Assembly (NCBI GenBank): GCA_029203165.1
Contig: CP119308.1
Coordinates: forward strand, 124,001-188,000
Length of the DNA stretch: 64,000 nt
Direction of reading: 5' to 3'
DNA from: Candidatus Microbacterium colombiense
GTDB taxonomy: Bacteria > Actinomycetota > Actinomycetes > Actinomycetales > Microbacteriaceae
This document shows positions 57,645-64,000 of this stretch, one piece after another. Position 1 is the first letter of the stretch. Every line of letters starts with the position of its first letter. The position numbers were made by a program, and so were the translations under genes. Under the pieces are notes generated by a model, which made no database searches, was not told where the DNA came from, and saw only the letters and a program-made list of their open reading frames with translations.

Positions 57645-57750
57645 GCAGGGAGGTGTGCGGGATGCAGGGAGGTGTGCGGGATGCAGGGAGGTGTGCGGGA
57701 TGCAGGGAGCATCCGCCGTATTCACCCTGCGGTCTGCACTTCTCCCTACA
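57645..57750. repeat. 19-base tandem repeat plus TGCAGGGAG family, copy C
   Basis: Three exact tandem copies of GCAGGGAGGTGTGCGGGAT (57645-57663, 57664-57682, 57683-57701) run into TGCAGGGAG (57701-57709). The right half CCCTGCGGTCTGCACTTCTC leads into arm TCTCCCTACA (57741-57750), matching copy A. The tandem units look like slippage expansion of the left arm. Confidence 0.85.
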
Positions 57751-57767
57751 CGGCGTCGACGCGACTT

Positions 57768-57805
57768 ACCGTGAATTGCTGCGCCTGGGCCCTGCAATTC
57801 ACGGT
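57768..57805. terminator. Inverted repeat after dnaB
   Basis: ACCGTGAATTGC (57768-57779) and GCAATTCACGGT (57794-57805) form a perfect 12-base stem with a 14-base loop, 32 bases beyond the dnaB stop. Likely terminator; no T-run. Confidence 0.75.
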
Positions 57806-57836
57806 TAGTTGATCATCGACGACGTGAGTCCGAGGG

Positions 57837-59210
<1,374 letters not shown>

Positions 59211-59375
59211 ACTGCTCCCTTCGATGCGACCTGGCTGACTTCGATGCGCCGCCACGGGAAGCGGGGCTGTACGCGCATCGGCCGTCCGGAGGCCACTTGC
59301 ACAGCGAACCAGACGCCCCCGACATTCGGTCGCTCGACCACGGTACGAGCGGCGCTTTCCACACGCAACACAGCC

Positions 59376-59441
59376 TGTGGATAACCCTGTGGAGAGCGTG
59401 CGGACAAAGTCAGAGTGTCTGTGCACAACACATGTGGATAA
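59376..59441. promoter_or_regulatory. DnaA-box-like cluster upstream of dnaB
   Basis: TGTGGATAA, the exact complement of consensus box TTATCCACA, occurs at 59376-59384 and 59433-59441. Related TGTGGAGAG (59389), TGTGCACAA (59420) and TGTGGATGG (59510) lie nearby, and an AT-rich stretch with TTTTTTA follows at about 59465. The gap 59211-59735 (525 bases) between dnaB and the divergent secreted-protein gene holds this cluster and no gene I can support. Confidence 0.75.
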
Positions 59442-59735
59442 CCCGGTGGAGGGTGATGATTCGCAAGTTTTTTACAGCGCCTGAACTGGTGTTTATCGTT
59501 TCCCCAGCCTGTGGATGGGAAACAGCTTCAATACTTCGTTGAAGGTTGATCGATTCGCGGGGGCATGTGTAGAACCTGGGGAAAGTCAAGCCGGGTTTCT
59601 CCCGGGCGCGTCACCGTACGACACGGTCCGCATCGCCGCGAAAACCCCCTAGACAGGGGGGTTGCGGGCGAGTATTGTCACCCCCAATCGACGCAGCTGC
59701 GCCGATGTACGTTGCCTTCGGAGGGGGAGGTCGAC

Positions 59736-60719
59736 GTGGACGTTCGGGCCACCCGACACGGCGTTCCTGCCGGCGTCCTCTGGGGTGCCATCGGGGTGAC
59801 CGCATGGGCGGCCATCACGATCCTCATCGGCGGCGGCTCAGCCCACGCCGATGAACAGGATGACAGCCCGCTCTCCCCGCTCACGTCTCTGGTCGGCGAC
59901 ACCGTGAAGGCCGTCACCGCTCCCGTCGCTCCCGTCGTGCAACAGGTGGTCGCCCCGGTCGTGACCAAGGTCGTCGCACCGGTGCAGCAGGTCGCCCCCG
60001 CGGTGGTCGCGACGGTGAGCAACACCGTCGCGAAGGTGCCCGTCGTCGGACCGGCGACCGCACCCGTCGTGCACACCGTCACCGAGACGACGCAACAGAT
60101 CGTGAAGCCGGTCACGGCAGTCCTGCAGAACAACCCGGTGTCGCAGATCACCACCCCGGTGCTGGATGCCGTAGCCGCACTCCCGGTCATCGGCAGCCTC
60201 GTGGACGACCTCGGCGTACCGACGGTGGTGCGCGATGTGGTCGGCATCGTCGACGACACCACTGCACTCATCGGCGGTGTGACGGATGCCGTCGTCCCGC
60301 CGGTGCTCGAGGGCCTTGATCCGACGACACCGGCCCCGACCACTCCCGCGGTCGATGGTCCGCTCGCGGATCCCGGAACGGCTGCGGGTCAAGGTCTCGC
60401 GTACACGTCGAGCGTCAGCCTGTCAGGCGTTGCGGATGCTGAGGCGAGCCGCACTGCGACGACCGCGGTCACGGCGGGCTCTCCCGCATCCGCATCCGCC
60501 GTCGGCGACTCCGCGCCCGTCGCGCCGCCGATTCCGTTCAACGGAACCTCTCTGCCTTCCTCCTCCTCTGCCGGATCCGGTGGAGGAGTGGGCCCTGCCC
60601 CTGCGGGCCCCAGCGATACGGGCATCCCTGCCCCGCCTGCGGTCGAGCAGGTCTTCGGCGCCTCCGACGACGTTCTTCCGACGTCGCCCATCGCCGACAC
60701 CGACGTCTCCCCTGACTGA
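59736..60719 (+). CDS. Secreted Pro/Val/Ala-rich cell-surface protein
   Basis: A 327-residue protein. GTG 59736 follows GGAGGGGGAGG by five bases. Signal peptide to about residue 38 (ITILIGGGSAHA). Residues 45-185 are built of repeated amphipathic units rich in PVV/APV (PVAPVVQQVVAPVVTKVV, GPATAPVVHTVTETTQQIVK), then a Gly/Ser/Pro/Ala tail. No sortase motif. It stands just before the chaplin-like gene and probably shares its wall location. Catalytic features are absent. Confidence 0.78.
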   Translation: MDVRATRHGVPAGVLWGAIGVTAWAAITILIGGGSAHADEQDDSPLSPLTSLVGDTVKAVTAPVAPVVQQVVAPVVTKVVAPVQQVAPAVVATVSNTVAKVPVVGPATAPVVHTVTETTQQIVKPVTAVLQNNPVSQITTPVLDAVAALPVIGSLVDDLGVPTVVRDVVGIVDDTTALIGGVTDAVVPPVLEGLDPTTPAPTTPAVDGPLADPGTAAGQGLAYTSSVSLSGVADAEASRTATTAVTAGSPASASAVGDSAPVAPPIPFNGTSLPSSSSAGSGGGVGPAPAGPSDTGIPAPPAVEQVFGASDDVLPTSPIADTDVSPD

Positions 60720-60821
60720 CGGGTCGTCACGCCGTTCCCCAGAACGGCAGATGCTGTGCTGCGCGCGCACTCACTTCGCGCGCACCCATCAGACACCCCA
60801 GATCATGTCAGGAGAACCATC

Positions 60822-62180
60822 ATGCGTACGTACATCAAGCGGGCCCTCTGGGGCACGCTTCTCGCCGGAGGGATCACCCTTCTCGGCGCAACGGTCGCGA
60901 ATGCGGCCGAGACGACCGGAGACGACGGACTGCTGTCCGGCACTCAGACGGAGGCGGTGATCTCAGCACCCGTGACGCTGCTGGGTAACGCGGTCTCGCT
61001 CCTCGGGGATGCTGCTTCGACAGCTCCCGCACCGGCACCGGCTCCCGCCGCACCGGCTCCCGCTCCCGCGCCGGCTCCCGCTCCGGCTCCGGCTCCCGCC
61101 GCGTCGACCAGCGGCGCCGACGGCGCCGCATCCGGTACCCAGGCCGTGGTCACCGTGAACGTTCCCGTCACCGTGTCGGGCAACGCGGTGAGCCTTCTTG
61201 ATTCCTCTTCGACCAGCACCCCGGCCGCCGCTTCCCAGAGCGCGGCTCCCCAGGCCCCGCCGGCGGCTGGGGTGCCGTCCGTGACCACAGGCGGTGTCGA
61301 CGGGCTGCTCTCGGGTACCCAGGCACTGCTCCAGGTCAACGCACCGGTGACGGCGACCGGCAACGCGATCTCCCTCCTCGGAGACAGCTCCTCCACCGGA
61401 ACCGGAACAACCGGAGCATCCGCCCCGGCACCGGCCACCCCCGGCAACACCACCACCGGTGACGACGGCATCCTCGGAGGAACCCAGATCACCGCACCCA
61501 TCAACGCCCCCGTGACGGCGACCGGCAACGCGATCTCCCTCCTCGGAGACAGCTCCTCCACCGGAACCGGAACAACCGGAGCACCCGCCCCGACACCGGC
61601 CACCCCCGGCAACACCACCACCGGAGACGACGGCATCCTCGGAGGAACCCAGATCACCGCACCCATCAACGCCCCCGTGACGGCGACCGGCAACGCGATC
61701 TCCCTCCTCGGAGACAGCTCCTCCACCGGAACCGGAACAACCGGAGCACCCGCCCCGGCACCGGCCACCCCCGGCAACACCACCACCGGAGACGACGGCA
61801 TCCTCGGAGGAACCCAGTTGGGCCTGCCGATCTCGTTGCCGATCACGATCGGCGGCAACGCGATCTCCCTCCTCGGAGACAGCACGACCACAGTGCCGGG
61901 AACGAACCCGGGCACGGATCCCGGAACCGATCCTGGCACCGACCCCGGAACTGACCCGGGCACCGACCCCGGAACGAACCCGGGAACGAACCCCGGAACC
62001 GACCCCGGAACGATCGTCGGCGCTGCCGGCGCCGTCTCGGCATCGGGTGCTGCCGCCACCGGCCCCGCATCCGGACTCGCCATGACCGGCGGTTCCGCCG
62101 ATGCCGGCCTGATCGCGACGGGAGCACTGCTGCTCGTCCTCGGAGGGATCGCACTGCTGCGTCGCCGCTCGATGGCGTAG
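60822..62180 (+). CDS. Chaplin-like repeat surface protein with LAMTG sorting signal
   Basis: A 452-residue secreted protein: signal peptide 1-28 (ATVANA), then six units of about 30 residues, each like GDDGILGGTQITAPINAPVT followed by ATGNAISLLGDS, at about 33-62, 97-126, 156-185, 211-240, 266-295 and 321-350, joined by Ala/Pro or Thr/Gly linkers. The pattern (G-x-Q-x-x-x-P-x-x-x-P-V-x-x-x-GN-x-x-S-x-x-G) is that of chaplins without their two cysteines. A (PGT[ND])n spacer, then LAMTG (419-423), a hydrophobic helix and RRRSMA form a sortase E-type anchor. AGGAGA precedes ATG 60822. Confidence 0.85.
   Translation: MRTYIKRALWGTLLAGGITLLGATVANAAETTGDDGLLSGTQTEAVISAPVTLLGNAVSLLGDAASTAPAPAPAPAAPAPAPAPAPAPAPAPAASTSGADGAASGTQAVVTVNVPVTVSGNAVSLLDSSSTSTPAAASQSAAPQAPPAAGVPSVTTGGVDGLLSGTQALLQVNAPVTATGNAISLLGDSSSTGTGTTGASAPAPATPGNTTTGDDGILGGTQITAPINAPVTATGNAISLLGDSSSTGTGTTGAPAPTPATPGNTTTGDDGILGGTQITAPINAPVTATGNAISLLGDSSSTGTGTTGAPAPAPATPGNTTTGDDGILGGTQLGLPISLPITIGGNAISLLGDSTTTVPGTNPGTDPGTDPGTDPGTDPGTDPGTNPGTNPGTDPGTIVGAAGAVSASGAAATGPASGLAMTGGSADAGLIATGALLLVLGGIALLRRRSMA
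61347..61815. repeat. 165-base tandem repeat inside the chaplin-like gene
   Basis: The segment starting GTGACGGCGACCGGCAACGC recurs at 61347, 61512 and 61677, an exact 165-base (55-codon) period with only a few substitutions. The third copy is followed by the first part of a fourth up to about 61815, after which the sequence diverges. Recent duplication is implied. Confidence 0.93.
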
Positions 62181-62305
62181 CCCCAGCCCCGGCGTTGCGG
62201 GAGTCCTCGGGGGAGGAGACCCTGCACCGCCGGCGCGCGGGCTCGCCGAGACGGTGGCGGGATTCTGAGCTCGTCCCCGTCGACAAGCGCGACCCGCGCA
62301 ACATC

Positions 62306-62341
62306 GCGGATGCCTCGTGGCTCACACCACGGGGCATCCGC
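62306..62341. terminator. Strong hairpin downstream of the chaplin-like gene
   Basis: GCGGATGCCTCGTGG and CCACGGGGCATCCGC pair over 15 bases (one G-T pair) around a 6-base loop. The convergent 440-base gap 62181-62620 holds this hairpin and two repeats, and no gene I can support. Confidence 0.82.
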
Positions 62342-62408
62342 CGTGCCCGGACTCGGAGTGCACCATGCACCGGCATCCTGGTCCGCACACCATGCGGCCC
62401 GCTCGTTC

Positions 62409-62477
62409 TGCAGGGAGGAATGCGGGATGCAGGACGGATTCCTCGGATGCTCCCTGCACGACGAACTTCTCCCTGCA
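62409..62477. repeat. TGCAGGGAG repeat family, copy D
   Basis: TGCAGGGAG (62409-62417) and TCTCCCTGCA (62468-62477) are the outer arms; the right half CCCTGCACGACGAACTTCTC matches copy A closely. Between convergent genes, as for copies A and B. Confidence 0.85.
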
Positions 62478-62572
62478 CGCCGCACGTGAGCCGCGCACAC
62501 GCTCGCCCCGCATCGGCACCCGATCCGGACACACTTGCACGACCCCGGTACACGCGCACGGTCGATTCGGCA

Positions 62573-62610
62573 TCCGGGTCGTGCGGGTGTGTCCGGGTCG
62601 TGCGGGTGTG
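62573..62610. repeat. 19-base tandem duplication
   Basis: TCCGGGTCGTGCGGGTGTG occurs twice in tandem (62573-62591 and 62592-62610), ending 10 bases before the stop of the LigA-like gene. Confidence 0.85.
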
Positions 62611-62620
62611 CCGGGCAGGG

Positions 62621-62968
62621 TCAGGGGATGTCGTCGACCTCGCCGTGCGGGATGATCGCCGCACGGTACTTCTCGACGAGCTCGCGCCAGCCGAAGCCCT
62701 CGGTGTACTCGTGCTCGTAGACCGCTTCGGTGAAGTGCCAGAGCAGGTACGGGTGCGCGCCCAACCCGTAGAGCGCGCCGTAGTCCCGCTCGACGAAGGC
62801 CGTGCGCTCCTCGGGCGTGAGCACCCGGTCGTCGGTCACGGCATCCGGCCCCGCTTCCCCGTCCAGCCACCCGTCGACGAAGCCCTCGGTGTCGGCGACG
62901 TAGGCGGTGACGTTCGCCGTGCTCATCTCGACTGCGCGGATGAACTTGTTCATCATGTACCGGCTCAT
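62621..62968 (-). CDS. LigA-like small subunit of an extradiol dioxygenase
   Basis: A 115-residue all-helical protein like the protocatechuate 4,5-dioxygenase alpha subunit: VLTPEERTAFVERDYGALYGLGAHPYLLWHFTEAV is diagnostic. It has no metal site and serves to close the active site of LigB. ATG 62968 overlaps the LigB stop (ATGA), so subunits are coupled. Confidence 0.9.
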   Translation of the reverse strand: MSRYMMNKFIRAVEMSTANVTAYVADTEGFVDGWLDGEAGPDAVTDDRVLTPEERTAFVERDYGALYGLGAHPYLLWHFTEAVYEHEYTEGFGWRELVEKYRAAIIPHGEVDDIP

Positions 62969-63807
62969 GCTGCGGCCCTCCACAGGAAGAACGGACTCGA
63001 TGCGAAGCGCGAGGTCGTGGCTTCGGCGAGTTCGGCCGGTCGGCCCTGCATCGCGGCGAGCGCGGCGACGATGTTCACGTATTGATAGGTCACGTTGCCG
63101 GCCGCCATGATGCGGTCGAACCGGCATCCGGCGATCGCGCCGTCGAGGTCGCCCGTGCGCATCCACTCCACGGCTTCAGCGTCGAACGCGGGGTCGGGCG
63201 AACCGTTGAAGGTGCGGGGCCCTCCGACATCCGTCGCCATGTGCCCCGAGGTGAGCAGTCCGACGCGGGCGTCGCTGTCCCACGACTCCACCGCGGTGCG
63301 CAGGTGATGCCCCAACGCGGCGAAGCGGGCGGCGGTCGGCAGCGGCGGAAGGATGGAGTTCGCGTGGATCGGCACGATCGGCAGGTCGAGTTCCGGGCGC
63401 ACGTACTGCAGCGGCAGCACGAAGCTGTGGTCGAGGCGCCACTCGTGCGAGACCGAGAAGTCGATGGCCTCGGGCAGCACCTCGCGTCCGGTGATCTGCG
63501 TCGCCAGCTCGGGGTGCCCCTGCAGCTCGGCGTACTCCATGCCGAAGGTGCGCACCTCGTTCTCGTAGGTGCCGTGATACGACGCGGCCTTGCCCACGAT
63601 GAACGCCGGCGAGTTGTCTGAGAAGAACTGTCGCACGTGGTCGGTGCCGAGCACGATGAGCACGTCGACCTCTGACTCCGCCACGGCCTCACGGATGCGG
63701 CGGAAGTTCGCCTCGACCGCGATCAGGTCGTCGGGCACAGGCTCGCGCATCGCCCGCCAGAGCAGGGGGTTGTGCGGGGTCGCCGCGGCCATCACCAGTT
63801 CAGCCAC
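62965..63807 (-). CDS. LigB-type class III extradiol ring-cleavage dioxygenase
   Basis: A 280-residue catalytic subunit of the protocatechuate 4,5-dioxygenase superfamily. Fe2+ ligands are likely His12 (ATPHNPLL) and His57 (GTDHVRQFF) with a later Glu; SVSHEWRLDHSFVLPLQYV carries the catalytic His region. It opens a catechol-type ring meta to the hydroxyls; protocatechuate, gallate or a related acid may be the substrate. GTG 63807. Confidence 0.9.
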   Translation of the reverse strand: MAELVMAAATPHNPLLWRAMREPVPDDLIAVEANFRRIREAVAESEVDVLIVLGTDHVRQFFSDNSPAFIVGKAASYHGTYENEVRTFGMEYAELQGHPELATQITGREVLPEAIDFSVSHEWRLDHSFVLPLQYVRPELDLPIVPIHANSILPPLPTAARFAALGHHLRTAVESWDSDARVGLLTSGHMATDVGGPRTFNGSPDPAFDAEAVEWMRTGDLDGAIAGCRFDRIMAAGNVTYQYVNIVAALAAMQGRPAELAEATTSRFASSPFFLWRAAA

Positions 63808-63837
63808 GAGCGGCTCCCCTCTTCACGGTCAGAGTCA

Positions 63838-64000
63838 TCACAGTCGGAACAGCTTCCGCGCGTTGTCGAGCAGGATCTTGCGCCGCGACTCCTCTTTGAG
63901 GCCGAGCGCGTCGAACTCGGTCATCCATCGGTCGGCGGTCATCACCGGCCAGTCCGATCCGAACAGCACCCGGTCGGAGATGAGCGAGTCGGCGTAGCGC
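63838..64000 (-). CDS. Amidohydrolase-family protein, C-terminal part
   Basis: The last 53 codons of a gene running in from the right edge, ending at TGA 63838. The peptide contains DRVLFGSDWPVMTADRW and RRKILLDNARKLFRL, the end of amidohydro-rel (decarboxylase/lactonase) TIM barrels; the Asp of GSDWP is a metal ligand. Thirty bases before ligB, it is probably cotranscribed and acts in the same aromatic pathway. Confidence 0.85.
   Translation of the reverse strand, partial: RYADSLISDRVLFGSDWPVMTADRWMTEFDALGLKEESRRKILLDNARKLFRL

Noticed and set aside
59565..59735. Longer N-terminus for the secreted PVV-rich protein
   Set aside because: GTG 59736 has a strong ribosome site and directly precedes the signal peptide; the upstream residues do not resemble protein.
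61347..61815. Regular repeats considered as a CRISPR array
   Set aside because: The 165-base units are coding, in frame, and have no alternating short repeat and unique spacer structure.

Overview
The window is about 64 kb of very GC-rich DNA packed with short-spaced genes, many with GTG starts and ATGA/GTGA stop-start overlaps. Gene content (a PopR/ClgR-type regulator beside a ClpP pair, an ECF41-type sigma factor, chaplin-like repeats with an LAxTG sorting signal, a FurA-KatA pair) points to an actinobacterium, most likely a Microbacterium or another Microbacteriaceae. I see no rRNA, tRNA, insertion sequence, prophage or CRISPR array.

Layout. 1-9.1 kb: rhodanese, DMT transporter, GTP cyclohydrolase II, MarR and MmyB-type regulators, then a PopR-like regulator convergent with two clpP genes, a thioesterase, a SUKH protein and a PLP trans-sulfuration enzyme divergent from an Lrp regulator. 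9.1-15.4 kb: MATE exporter, aldo/keto reductase, YigZ, a J-domain protein and a squalene-cyclase-like protein. 15.5-22.8 kb: a LacI-controlled sugar ABC transporter with a GH130 enzyme and a Tat-exported protein. 23.6-29.3 kb: furA-katA, HxlR/DoxX, a toxin-antitoxin pair, an alpha/beta hydrolase, msrA-msrB. 29.4-35.5 kb: DUF808, an NmrA-like oxidoreductase divergent from an ECF41-type sigma factor, a second toxin-antitoxin pair, GNAT, PnuC. 35.6-38.0 kb: polar amino acid ABC transporter. 38.0-49.1 kb: two divergent operons, one with an S-adenosylhomocysteinase-like enzyme, an amidohydrolase and a DUF985 cupin, the other with a complete peptide/nickel-type ABC transporter, a LysR regulator, a nitrilase-family amidase and an HpcH/HpaI aldolase. 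49.3-56.5 kb: a carboxymuconolactone-decarboxylase-like protein, a haem-oxygenase-like iron protein with a CDGSH partner, a third toxin-antitoxin pair, a MarR-controlled operon, and a two-component system with an acidic PepSY-like protein. 56.5-64 kb: a dihydrofolate-reductase-like protein, a deletion scar joining two broken genes, dnaB with DnaA-box-like sites upstream, two cell-surface proteins, and the start of a LigAB ring-cleavage operon.

The strongest signals beyond routine annotation are these. (1) A ClpP pair in which one subunit has Gly in place of the catalytic Ser, next to a PopR-like regulator ending in LAA, with matching dyads before the regulator and the clp operon. (2) An apparent ECF41 regulon inside the window, with -35/-10 signals spaced 16 nt before both the NmrA-like oxidoreductase and the CMD gene. 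(3) An SAHH-like plus amidohydrolase operon that could be a deaminate-first S-adenosylhomocysteine route. (4) Several families of intergenic inverted repeats, one present four times, mostly at convergent gene ends. (5) A chaplin-like repeat protein with a sortase E-type LAMTG signal. (6) Direct TTCAG repeats before both the response regulator and its presumed target.
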